This document shows, one piece after another, positions 56,215 to 64,000 of a DNA stretch of 64,000 nt (positions within the stretch are counted from its first letter, which is position 1; every line of letters begins with the position of its first letter). The notes beneath the pieces are model-generated. The model saw nothing but the letters and a program-made list of their open reading frames with translations. It was not told the DNA's origin and searched no databases. Source of the DNA: an uncultured Flavobacteriaceae bacterium (GTDB lineage Bacteria > Bacteroidota > Bacteroidia > Flavobacteriales > Flavobacteriaceae); the NCBI GenBank assembly GCA_947487895.1, contig CANKYF010000014.1, forward strand, positions 62,001 to 126,000. The letters run 5' to 3'. Made by a program: the position numbers and the translations under genes.

Positions 56215-58083
56215 ATGGCAGACATTATACAGCTTTTACCTGATCATGTTGCAAATCAAATAGCCGCTGGAGAAGTTGTACAACGTCCGGCTTCGGTAGT
56301 AAAAGAATTACTTGAAAATGCTATTGATGCTGGTGCATCAACCATAAAACTTATCATAAAAGATGCTGGAAAAACCCTAATTCAAGTAATTGATGATGGT
56401 AAAGGGATGAGCATAACAGATGCTAGACTAAGTTTTGAACGTCATGCCACTTCTAAAATAAGAAATGCCGAAGATTTATTTCAACTACACACAAAAGGAT
56501 TTAGAGGTGAAGCCTTAGCAAGTATAGCAGCCATTGCACATGTAGAATTAAAAACCAAACAAGAGCGAGATGATGTTGGTACTGCTATTGTAATTGAAGG
56601 AAGTAACGTCGCTTCTCAAGATGTAGTAGTAACACCTAAAGGGACATCGGTTTCGGTTAAAAATTTGTTTTATAATATACCAGCTCGCAGAAATTTTTTA
56701 AAATCCAATGCGGTAGAATTGCGCCATATAATTGATGAATTTCATAGAGTAGCTCTTGCGCATTGTGATATAAGTTTTGCCCTGTACAATAACGGAAGCG
56801 AAGCCTTTAATTTACCAGTTAGTAATTATAGACAGCGTATAGTAAATATATTTGGAAACAAAACCAATGAAAAATTAGTGCCTGTTGAAGAAGATACTGA
56901 GGTGCTTAAAATTTCTGGATTTGTAGGAAAGCCTGAGTATGCTAAAAAAACAAGAGGAGAACAGTATTTCTTTGTAAACAATCGTTTTATCAAGAGCGCT
57001 TATTTAAACCATGCCATTGCTTCAGCATTTGATGGTTTATTAAAAAGCGGTACACATGCGAGCTATTTTTTAAACTTAACTGTAGACCCGCAGACTATAG
57101 ATATTAATATTCACCCTACTAAAACTGAGATAAAGTTTGATGACGAGCATACATTGTATGCATTGTTACGTTCTGCAGTTAAACATAGTTTAGGACAGTT
57201 TAATATAGCTCCTGTATTAGATTTTGAACGAGATTCTAGTTTGGATACACCTTATAATTTATCTGATAAACAAACTAATGTACCAACCATAGAAATAGAT
57301 AGAAGTTTTAATCCGTTTAAAGATGATGCAGAACCTGTTAAAACCAAGTCTTATTCATCAGGAAATACTTTTAAAAAAGAACCAGCTACTAATTGGGAAA
57401 GTTTGTATGTAGGCTTAGAATCTAAAAGTAATGATGCGGTTGAAACTGATTTTAGCGAAGTTCATTTTGAAAGTGAAGAAACCACAGGTTCTATTTTTGA
57501 AGATGGTAAAGAAGTAGAAAAAACGAATACAACCTATCAGCTACATAATAAATACATTGTAAGTACTATTAAATCTGGTATGTTATTGATTGATCAACAT
57601 AGAGCGCACCAACGTATATTATATGAGGATTTCTTAAAGAATATGACCATTAAAGAAGCTATGAGTCAACAATTATTATTTCCTCTACAGCTTCATTTTT
57701 CGGTTCAGGAAATTCAAATTTTACAACAGTTAAAAGAAGATTTAGAACATACAGGTTTTGTGTTTTCTAACGTTTTAGAAGAGTCGGTAGAAATAACAGG
57801 TGTACCTGTAAGTGTACCAGAAAGTGAGGTGTCTATTATTTTAGAACAGCTTATTAGCGATGTAGAAAATGAAGTGCCAGATGCGCATTTTAGTGCTACA
57901 GATTTATTAGCAAAATCTATGGCGAAAAGTTTAGCAATAAAAACAGGGCAGTCTTTACAAAAAGATGAACAAGAACATTTAGTAAACAAGTTATTTGCTT
58001 GTAAAGAACCTAATGTAACACCAACTAACAAAACAACATTTATTACAATGAGTGTTGACGAATTAGATAAAAAATTTATTTAG
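56215..58083 (+). CDS. mutL: DNA mismatch repair protein MutL
   Basis: 622 residues. GHKL ATPase motifs are intact: ELLENAIDAGAS, DDGKGM, FRGEALASI. The C-terminal dimerisation domain begins near 435. Its DQHRAHQRILYE (460-471) differs from the endonuclease motif DQHAxxExxxxE by A to R and E to Q, and the usual CPHGRP near the end is TPTNKT (602-607). By sequence this MutL may lack nuclease activity or place metal differently. It links MutS recognition to downstream repair. Confidence 0.96.
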   Translation: MADIIQLLPDHVANQIAAGEVVQRPASVVKELLENAIDAGASTIKLIIKDAGKTLIQVIDDGKGMSITDARLSFERHATSKIRNAEDLFQLHTKGFRGEALASIAAIAHVELKTKQERDDVGTAIVIEGSNVASQDVVVTPKGTSVSVKNLFYNIPARRNFLKSNAVELRHIIDEFHRVALAHCDISFALYNNGSEAFNLPVSNYRQRIVNIFGNKTNEKLVPVEEDTEVLKISGFVGKPEYAKKTRGEQYFFVNNRFIKSAYLNHAIASAFDGLLKSGTHASYFLNLTVDPQTIDINIHPTKTEIKFDDEHTLYALLRSAVKHSLGQFNIAPVLDFERDSSLDTPYNLSDKQTNVPTIEIDRSFNPFKDDAEPVKTKSYSSGNTFKKEPATNWESLYVGLESKSNDAVETDFSEVHFESEETTGSIFEDGKEVEKTNTTYQLHNKYIVSTIKSGMLLIDQHRAHQRILYEDFLKNMTIKEAMSQQLLFPLQLHFSVQEIQILQQLKEDLEHTGFVFSNVLEESVEITGVPVSVPESEVSIILEQLISDVENEVPDAHFSATDLLAKSMAKSLAIKTGQSLQKDEQEHLVNKLFACKEPNVTPTNKTTFITMSVDELDKKFI

Positions 58084-58086
58084 AGT

Positions 58087-58836
58087 ATGATGCGAATTTC
58101 AGAAACCGTTAAACATTTAATAATCATTAATGTGATTATGTTTGTTGGGACATTAAGTGTTGGTGGAGGACAACTATTTTATCAGTGGTTTTCATTATAC
58201 TTTCCAAATAATGAATCTTTTAAGCCTTGGCAAATAGTGACTCATATGTTTATGCATGGGAATACTTTACATTTATTATTTAATATGATTGGGGTATGGA
58301 TGTTTGGTAGTGCTATTGAGTTTTCACTTGGTAAGAATAAATTTCTATTTCTTTATTTTTCTGCTGGTTTGGGGGCTGTTTTACTCCATTTAGGATATTA
58401 TTATTTTCAGTATATACCAGGTTTTAATGCTTTAATTGAATCAGGATTAACTAATGATCAAATTATTCATATGATTTCAACTAATGAGGTTTTGGCAGGA
58501 ACTTCAGAGAGTCAAGTAACTTTACTTAAGAATATTTTTCCTGTTTATAATTCCTCTATGGTTGGTGCATCGGGATGTTTATTTGGGATTTTAGTCGCAT
58601 TTGCGGTACTTAATCCTAATGCTGAATTGATGTTAATTTTTTTACCAATACCAATAAAAGCTAAATATTTTATCTCATTGTATGTAGCTTATGATATAAT
58701 ATCAGGGTTTTTTGGTGGGGTTTCTGTTTTTGGATCAAGCGTAGCCCATTTTGCCCATGTAGGTGGGGCGTTAACAGGGTTCCTAATAATGTGGTATTGG
58801 CGGAAAAATCAGTTTAATAGTAATCGTTGGTATTAA
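58087..58836 (+). CDS. rhomboid-family intramembrane serine protease (1)
   Basis: 249 residues with about six membrane helices. The N-terminal MFMHGNTLHLLFNMIGVWMFG is the family loop; the catalytic Ser is in VGASGCLFG and the His in AHFAHVGGALTGF. It cleaves membrane proteins within the bilayer. A long loop with IESGLTNDQIIHMIS (about 117-150) is an insertion. Starts 3 bases after mutL; the stop overlaps the next rhomboid start (TAATG). Confidence 0.92.
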   Translation: MMRISETVKHLIIINVIMFVGTLSVGGGQLFYQWFSLYFPNNESFKPWQIVTHMFMHGNTLHLLFNMIGVWMFGSAIEFSLGKNKFLFLYFSAGLGAVLLHLGYYYFQYIPGFNALIESGLTNDQIIHMISTNEVLAGTSESQVTLLKNIFPVYNSSMVGASGCLFGILVAFAVLNPNAELMLIFLPIPIKAKYFISLYVAYDIISGFFGGVSVFGSSVAHFAHVGGALTGFLIMWYWRKNQFNSNRWY

Positions 58837-59687
58837 TGACATCTTTAAGTCAAGACATAAAAAACAAGTTAAGTAGATTAAATGTTCTAGAGAAAATCAT
58901 TGTCATTAATGTAGTGGTTTTTGTTATTGAACATTTACTAAGGTTGAATTTAGGATGGTTTAAATTGCCAAGTGGTTTTTCAGATTTTATATTAAAACCA
59001 TGGAGTATTGTTACATATGCTTTTCTTCATGGTGATTTTCTACATATACTATTTAATATGCTTTGGCTCTACTTTATTGGGCGTATTGTTTTAAACCTAT
59101 TTAATCCCAAAACAGCATTAAATATCTATTTTCTTGGTGCAATTTTTGGTGGATTACTTTTCATGTTGGGGTATTGGTTATTTCCTGGTTTTTTTGGTAT
59201 TAGAAGTACATTAGTAGGCGCATCAGCAGCGGTAAGGGCTTTGTTAATTTTTGTTTGTGCTTATATGCCAAACCAAGAAGTGAGACTTATTGCTTTTAAC
59301 ATTAAACTTTGGTATTTGGCTATAGCAATTGTTGTTATAGATGTTATTGGATTGTTTGGAGGAAATGCAGGAGGGAATTTAGCACACTTAGGAGGTGTGC
59401 TTTTAGGTTACATTTATGCTAAACAATTAGTTAAAGGTAAAGATATAGGCAAAGGTTTTGAACGTTTAATGGATGCTCTAGTTAGCATGTTTAAGCCTTC
59501 AAAAAAGAGTCCGTTAAAAACAGTACATAAAAACAAAAGTAAGGTTGGCGGATATACTAAAGCCGATTTTAATGAGTTTAATAATCAGAAAAAAATTGAT
59601 GTTATTCTCGACAAAATAAGTAAAAGTGGTTATGATAGTTTAACTACAGAAGAAAAAGACTTTCTATTCAGGGCAGGAAAGAAATAA
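58836..59687 (+). CDS. rhomboid-family intramembrane serine protease (2)
   Basis: 283 residues from the ATG at 58836, which overlaps the stop of the first rhomboid by one base; a TTG extension to 58827 is unnecessary. FLHGDFLHILFNMLWLYFIG, catalytic Ser in VGASAAVRALL and His in NLAHLGGVLLGY are visible, so both tandem rhomboids appear active. The C-terminal 80 residues (after about 200) are a charged cytoplasmic tail ending LTTEEKDFLFRAGKK, absent in the first. Confidence 0.92.
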   Translation: MTSLSQDIKNKLSRLNVLEKIIVINVVVFVIEHLLRLNLGWFKLPSGFSDFILKPWSIVTYAFLHGDFLHILFNMLWLYFIGRIVLNLFNPKTALNIYFLGAIFGGLLFMLGYWLFPGFFGIRSTLVGASAAVRALLIFVCAYMPNQEVRLIAFNIKLWYLAIAIVVIDVIGLFGGNAGGNLAHLGGVLLGYIYAKQLVKGKDIGKGFERLMDALVSMFKPSKKSPLKTVHKNKSKVGGYTKADFNEFNNQKKIDVILDKISKSGYDSLTTEEKDFLFRAGKK

Positions 59688-59694
59688 GGGAATA

Positions 59695-59733
59695 ATGTTT
59701 AATTTATTTAAACCTAAGAAAGATAATAAATGA
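59695..59733 (+). CDS. possible 12-residue micro-ORF coupled to the next gene
   Basis: ATG to TGA encoding MFNLFKPKKDNK. The TGA overlaps the ATG of the following gene (ATGA), a layout of translational coupling. May be a chance frame or a remnant of a small protein. Confidence 0.3.
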   Translation: MFNLFKPKKDNK

Positions 59734-60767
59734 AGAAGCTTAGTGCAATAAATAAAGTTATTTACTTCTTCAATGTAATATTTGCTCTGGTTTTACTTTT
59801 ATCATTTATTCTTCCGTTTTTACCCCCTAAAGCATTTGCAGTTTTATCAGTTTTAAATTTAGGAGTTTCACTGTTAATTATAGCTAATGTTATTTTCGCT
59901 TTATACTGGGGTATCAGATTAAAAAAACAGTTCTTTTTGTCTTTTTTGATTTTATTCCTAGGGTATTTATGGTTTGGATCGCTTTATAAGTTTTCATCTG
60001 CTAAAAATATAGACATTGATGATAACATTAAAGTAATGAATTACAATGTGAGATTGTTTAATCTTTACAATTGGATTAAAGAAGAAGGTGTTGAAACTAA
60101 AATAATAGATTTTATAAAAACCGAATCTCCCGATGTTTTAAGTGTTCAAGAGTACCATCCACATAAAAATATTAATTTATCTTTTTTTAAGTATAAGTTT
60201 GAAAAACTATCTGGAAAAAAAACAAAATACGGACAGGCTATTTTTTCTAAGTTTCCTATTGTAAATTCTGGTTCTATTGAATTTCCAGATACTGGTAATA
60301 ACGCCATTTTTGCAGATATTTTAAAAGGGGAGGATACTATAAGAGTTTATAATATTCATTTAGAGTCATTACGTATCAATACCAATGTAGAAAATTTAAA
60401 AAATGAAGATTCTGAACGATTATTAAAAAGAGTAGGGAATACATTTAAAATGCAACAATTTCAGACAGAATTGTTTCTAATGCATAAAAATCAATGTAAA
60501 CATAAGATGATTATTTGTGGAGATTTTAATAATACAGCGTTTTCATATGTTTACAGAAAAATTAAAGGAGATATGCAAGATGCTCATGATGTTGCAGGCA
60601 CAGGTTTTGGACGTACACATGAATTTAAATTTTTCCCTATAAGAATAGATTTTGTGTTTGCAGATGAAGCTTTTAATGTGAATAGCTTTAAATCTTATGC
60701 TGAGCATTACTCAGATCATTTCCCCGTGATGGCTAAACTCTCATTAAAAAATAAACTACATAAATAA
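59730..60767 (+). CDS. membrane-anchored endonuclease/exonuclease/phosphatase family protein
   Basis: 345 residues: two or three N-terminal membrane helices (about 8-85), then the EEP fold with MNYNVRLFN, SVQEYH, YNIHLES, CGDFNNT, RIDFVFAD and SDHFPV, which supply the metal and catalytic His/Asp residues. Substrate may be nucleic acid, phosphoinositide-like or sphingomyelin-like phosphodiesters; not decidable. Its 3' end overlaps the converging DUF6122 gene by 12 bases. Confidence 0.9.
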   Translation: MKKLSAINKVIYFFNVIFALVLLLSFILPFLPPKAFAVLSVLNLGVSLLIIANVIFALYWGIRLKKQFFLSFLILFLGYLWFGSLYKFSSAKNIDIDDNIKVMNYNVRLFNLYNWIKEEGVETKIIDFIKTESPDVLSVQEYHPHKNINLSFFKYKFEKLSGKKTKYGQAIFSKFPIVNSGSIEFPDTGNNAIFADILKGEDTIRVYNIHLESLRINTNVENLKNEDSERLLKRVGNTFKMQQFQTELFLMHKNQCKHKMIICGDFNNTAFSYVYRKIKGDMQDAHDVAGTGFGRTHEFKFFPIRIDFVFADEAFNVNSFKSYAEHYSDHFPVMAKLSLKNKLHK

Positions 60768-61064
60768 GCAGTCTACGACATCTGAAATAATATGAATGAC
60801 TAACCCTAAGCCAATTAGTCTTGTTGTCTTCGGAAATAATAAAATTACATACATAATAATTGAATAAATGGAATGTAATGGATGAAAATTAATGCTACAC
60901 CTATTAGGGTCAAAAACAGGATTTGCTAATAAGTGATCTAAATCTATTAGCATTCCTAAAACCATTATTAAATAAGCTATTTTCCATTGGGATTTATACC
61001 ATATTAAAGCAACAATTAACGGAATTAAAAAATGACAACCATAATGGGCTATAGGCTGTAACAT
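60756..61064 (-). CDS. DUF6122 small membrane protein
   Basis: 102 residues with about four hydrophobic segments. LIDLDHLLANPVFDPNRCSINFHPLHS and the C-terminal HIISDVVDCLFM recall the DUF6122 family and, more distantly, YdjM-like metal-dependent membrane hydrolases (HxxDxD-like acidic/His sites). No activity known. Its ATG overlaps the wbqC-like stop by one base. Confidence 0.78.
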   Translation of the reverse strand: MLQPIAHYGCHFLIPLIVALIWYKSQWKIAYLIMVLGMLIDLDHLLANPVFDPNRCSINFHPLHSIYSIIMYVILLFPKTTRLIGLGLVIHIISDVVDCLFM

Positions 61065-61696
61065 TATTGAGGTTTAATGGTTTGAGATTCTAAATAATTG
61101 AGGGTGTTTGGACCTTCATTAAACAATACATCTAAAATGCTCAGATTATTTATAAACCCATGTTTGTTAGAAAAAACCTGAGTGTAAGGTTCAAAATCAT
61201 GAGACTGTTCTTGTTTGGCATTTACTAAAAACCTAAAATCAGCCTTATCTTCTGGATTTTTTTCAAAAGTTGAGGTTTTAGAAATATTTACATCTACCTG
61301 TAGACATTCACTAATAACTTCAAAACATTTTAAATTATGATCTAATATAAAATTAGCTTTTTTAGTGAATAAAGGTTGAAGTTCATCTTCATAATATTCA
61401 AAAAAAGGAGATGTTCTATAAGCTGATAATAAAGATTTCCAATGATTAGATTGCCACTTTTCTTCATTAAAGATTTTTACATCTTTATATTGTTGTCTAT
61501 TTTTTTGTGAATAAATAACAGGGATATTTAAAGTCTGTTTACCATTAGCACCATAAATATAAGTTCTGTTTCTAAAAGTCTGCTTTACAAAATTGTCTTC
61601 AACTTCCAAAAACACATTGTCAGCTTTAAGCATAGCAACAAAATGAGCTATACTTGGGAAATATGTTGGATGGATGACAATGTTATCATATTCCAT
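61064..61696 (-). CDS. WbqC-family protein
   Basis: 210 residues. HPTYFPSIAHFVAMLKAD, FRNRTYIYGANGKQTLNIPV and SAYRTSPFFEYYEDEL are the family's conserved parts (WbqC-like pattern QPxYFPWxGYF near the N-terminus). Family members occur in polysaccharide and surface-glycan gene sets, with no proven reaction. Placed between lepB (9-base gap) and the DUF6122 gene as in other flavobacteria. Confidence 0.88.
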   Translation of the reverse strand: MEYDNIVIHPTYFPSIAHFVAMLKADNVFLEVEDNFVKQTFRNRTYIYGANGKQTLNIPVIYSQKNRQQYKDVKIFNEEKWQSNHWKSLLSAYRTSPFFEYYEDELQPLFTKKANFILDHNLKCFEVISECLQVDVNISKTSTFEKNPEDKADFRFLVNAKQEQSHDFEPYTQVFSNKHGFINNLSILDVLFNEGPNTLNYLESQTIKPQ

Positions 61697-61705
61697 TTAA
61701 TAGCT

Positions 61706-63697
61706 TTATTTTTCAATTACTACTGAATTAGCAGCTGCATCATGAATAGCTTTTCTCTTTTCATTACCAGTTACGGTTAATAAAGAAATCCAACCCAATA
61801 ATGATTTAAGAATGAACCTAATTAAAGCGCTAGGAAAAGAGATGAATTTTTCTGTATCACCATCTCTTCTTACAGAAATGTTTGATAAAGAATGTCCAAT
61901 TGTACCACCTTTAAAACTTGTCATTAATGGATCGTAAAGTAAAAATATAGCAACAAAAACAATAATTTTAATGAAATTAGGGATAAAACCAAATAAAGCG
62001 AATAGTTCTGAAACCAAATACATAGATCCCATTATAATAAATGAATCAATGAAAACAGCTTTAATTCTAGGCTTTACAGAAGCATATTTTACTTTAGCAC
62101 CATAAGATATCTTTGAACTTTCTTGCCCTGATTTCTTTTTCTTAAAGAATTTGCTCAATAAAATAAAGCCAAACAATAAAATTAAGAAAGGGATAAAAGA
62201 GGAGTTAGCTTCACCACTACCGCTTACAGTGGTAAAGAAACGTTCCCATCTTGGGCTTAATCCGTCCCAACTCATCCATACAAAAACAGGTTTTCCTAAA
62301 ACATGATCAAATGGTACAAACCCCCAACGTCTGGCATCAATAGAGTTGTGTCTGTTATCTCCCATCATCCAGTAATAGTTTTGCTTAAAAGTATAAGTAC
62401 TGACTAATTCATCATTAATATAAATCTGATTGCCTTTTACCTGTAGCTTATTATGTTCATATTCTTCTATAATACGTTTATATAACGGTAAAACGTCTAA
62501 GTTTAAGTCTATAGTTTTGCCTTCTTCAGGGATGTATAAAGGACCGAAGAAATCTCTATTCCATTGATAATTTGGGTCATGAGGAAATATTTCAGCAGGA
62601 TTACCTTCTCCTTTCTTTTTCTTATTAGGAGTTATGCTAACTACATTAGGATGGTTTTTAAACTTGTCTAAAGCATCATCTGATATTGCAGAGAAATAAT
62701 AAGTATTTTGCCTATTCATTATTCCAAAACCATCAGTAATGTCATATCTGTCTTTTACATTTTTTGCACTAAATGTTTTAGATTTGGGTTGTACAAAATA
62801 ACTAAACTGTAATTTAGCTCTATCTGGTAATTCGTTTTGTTTACCATTAATATATACATAACCATCTCTAATTTCTAAGGAGTCTCCTGGTATAGCTACG
62901 CAACGTTTTACAAGGTTGGTTTTCTTATCTATTGGTTTGTAATAATTTCTATCAGGAGTGAAATCATTCATATCCTTAAGCGTATCTGCTGGTTGATTAA
63001 AGACAACAATCTCATTTCGTTTAATTTTTTGAAAACCAGGAATTCTTAAGTATGGTAATTGTAATTTATTTATCCAAGATTTACTGTCTTTATGATCATC
63101 AAATAGATAAGATTTAGTTCCTAATTTAGGAATAGTATCATGTACCATTGGAGCAGCTACAGTGGTCATAGGTACTCGGGCACCGTAATGAAACTTACTT
63201 ACAAATAAAAAATCTCCAACCAATAACGATTTTTCTAAAGATGAAGACGGAATGGTAAATGGCTGCATGAAATAGGTGTGCACTATAGTAGCAGCAACGA
63301 TTGCAAATAGAATAGAACTGGTCCATTCGCCAGAAGCTGATTTTGGGTTTATATCTCTATTTTCTACATAACTTACATCGGCTACATAGTTCAAATAGTA
63401 ATTATAAAAACCTAGACTAACAACAGCTAAAAACGTATCTATATGCTGATTTTTACCAAAACTTCTGGCAGTTTCTACCCAAATTACAATAAACATGAAT
63501 AGGTTTACAATTGGCAAAAACAATAAAGGAACCCACCACCAAGGTCTATTAATTATTTTCATTAAAACAACAGCATTATAAACAGGAATAAAAGCTTCCC
63601 AAGCTTGTCTACCAGCTTTAATATATAATTTCCAAGTACCTAAAGCATGGATAACTTGAATAATTAGAATTAATATAAACCATTGCGATAGTGTCAT
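61706..63697 (-). CDS. lepB: signal peptidase I with a C-terminal RDD domain
   Basis: 663 residues, longer than the about 510-560 I expect for flavobacterial LepB. Residues 1-100 hold membrane helices of the DUF5684 type. SPase I follows: catalytic Ser153 in IPSSSLEKSL (Leu replaces the usual Met), catalytic Lys264 in LVKRCVAIPGD, MMGDNRHNSIDARRWGFVP. After a helix near 502-518 comes an RDD domain (about 540-663) with Arg544, Asp551, Asp589, GGTIGHSLSNISV and AIHDAAANSVV. It removes signal peptides at the periplasmic face. Upstream neighbour is dapB. Confidence 0.93.
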   Translation of the reverse strand: MTLSQWFILILIIQVIHALGTWKLYIKAGRQAWEAFIPVYNAVVLMKIINRPWWWVPLLFLPIVNLFMFIVIWVETARSFGKNQHIDTFLAVVSLGFYNYYLNYVADVSYVENRDINPKSASGEWTSSILFAIVAATIVHTYFMQPFTIPSSSLEKSLLVGDFLFVSKFHYGARVPMTTVAAPMVHDTIPKLGTKSYLFDDHKDSKSWINKLQLPYLRIPGFQKIKRNEIVVFNQPADTLKDMNDFTPDRNYYKPIDKKTNLVKRCVAIPGDSLEIRDGYVYINGKQNELPDRAKLQFSYFVQPKSKTFSAKNVKDRYDITDGFGIMNRQNTYYFSAISDDALDKFKNHPNVVSITPNKKKKGEGNPAEIFPHDPNYQWNRDFFGPLYIPEEGKTIDLNLDVLPLYKRIIEEYEHNKLQVKGNQIYINDELVSTYTFKQNYYWMMGDNRHNSIDARRWGFVPFDHVLGKPVFVWMSWDGLSPRWERFFTTVSGSGEANSSFIPFLILLFGFILLSKFFKKKKSGQESSKISYGAKVKYASVKPRIKAVFIDSFIIMGSMYLVSELFALFGFIPNFIKIIVFVAIFLLYDPLMTSFKGGTIGHSLSNISVRRDGDTEKFISFPSALIRFILKSLLGWISLLTVTGNEKRKAIHDAAANSVVIEK

Positions 63698-63764
63698 AAT
63701 CGTAAAATTTAAATCATTTAGTAAGTAGCTAACATATTGTTATTGTTGCAAAATTGTGCGAGGA

Positions 63765-64000
63765 TTAACCTATATTTAACACATCTTTCATAGAAAAAAC
63801 ACCTGTTTTATCTGCTAACCATTCTGCTGCAACAACCGCTCCTAGAGCAAACCCTTGTCTATTGTGAGCAATGTGTTCTATATTTATAGTATCAACGTCA
63901 CTTGCATAGTTAACAGAATGTGTACCAGGTACATCTTCAATACGTTTTGCAACAATAGGGATGGTTGTGTTATTATCAGTTTTGTCAAGCTCCCAAGCAT
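63765..64000 (-). CDS. dapB: 4-hydroxy-tetrahydrodipicolinate reductase, C-terminal part
   Basis: The last 78 residues of a minus-strand gene that continues past the window. VPGTHSVNYASDVDTINIEHIAHNR, GFALGAVVAAEWLADKTGVFSMKDVL is the conserved end of DapB, the reductase of lysine and diaminopimelate synthesis. It is followed by lepB after 67 bases, the order usual in flavobacteria. Confidence 0.9.
   Translation of the reverse strand, partial: AWELDKTDNNTTIPIVAKRIEDVPGTHSVNYASDVDTINIEHIAHNRQGFALGAVVAAEWLADKTGVFSMKDVLNIG

Overview
The window looks like a stretch of chromosome from a marine-type member of the Flavobacteriaceae (Bacteroidota). The reasons are: low GC throughout; promoters of the Bacteroidota type (TAnnTTTG near -7) instead of E. 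coli boxes; almost no Shine-Dalgarno sequences; a gldI gliding gene; a type IX secretion sorting domain; a fused SecDF; and flavobacterial neighbourhoods such as dapB-lepB-wbqC, recF-DUF721 and ribH-mutL. I saw no rRNA, tRNA, CRISPR array, insertion sequence or prophage.

Layout. (1) 1-21966, plus strand: eight tandem MacB/FtsX-type ABC permeases (the first cut by the window edge), with a secreted esterase between the sixth and seventh, then one ABC ATPase and one TolC-like outer-membrane channel. No membrane-fusion protein is visible. (2) 22042-23996, minus: a DUF2911 exported protein and a T9SS cargo protein with BNR/YCF48-like repeats. (3) 24042-29295, minus: gatC, gatA and a single-chain GatB-AspRS fusion, preceded by an attenuator-like leader containing an asparagine-rich 15-residue peptide. 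(4) gyrB with a structured 5' leader. (5) 31844-36958: a LacI-type regulator divergent from a secreted double DUF1080 protein and two Gfo/Idh/MocA oxidoreductases, probably a 3-keto-glycoside cluster. (6) An outer-membrane DUF6588 protein, malate dehydrogenase, then a lipoprotein copy of the SecD P1 domain, a small P1-base-like exported protein and secDF. (7) A VOC/AraC pair, then DUF192, lgt, a cyclophilin-FKBP lipoprotein, gldI and a DHH phosphoesterase, all minus. (8) ndk, an NTF2-like protein, a cold-shock protein, DUF721, a 2H phosphoesterase and recF. (9) 54169-60767, plus: TPR membrane protein, ribH, two small related membrane proteins, mutL, two rhomboids and an endo/exonuclease-phosphatase protein. 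(10) 60756-64000, minus: DUF6122, wbqC, lepB with a C-terminal RDD domain, and the 3' end of dapB.

The most notable system is the gatC-gatA-gatB::aspS operon. The fused AspRS has a His at the position I associate with non-discriminating bacterial AspRS. The operon would make Asp-tRNA(Asn) and amidate it to Asn-tRNA(Asn) on one covalently linked enzyme. Upstream on the same strand there is a short ORF with 9 Asn codons out of 15, then a GGAAGG segment, then a terminator stem (CCTTCC/GGAAGG plus seven T). The first GGAAGG can pair with the terminator's 5' arm as an antiterminator. This has the layout of classical ribosome-mediated attenuation, sensing charged tRNA(Asn), the operon's own product.

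Several apparent long ORFs begin at TTG or in-frame upstream ATGs. Where a signal peptide, promoter or family length decided the matter I moved the start and say so.
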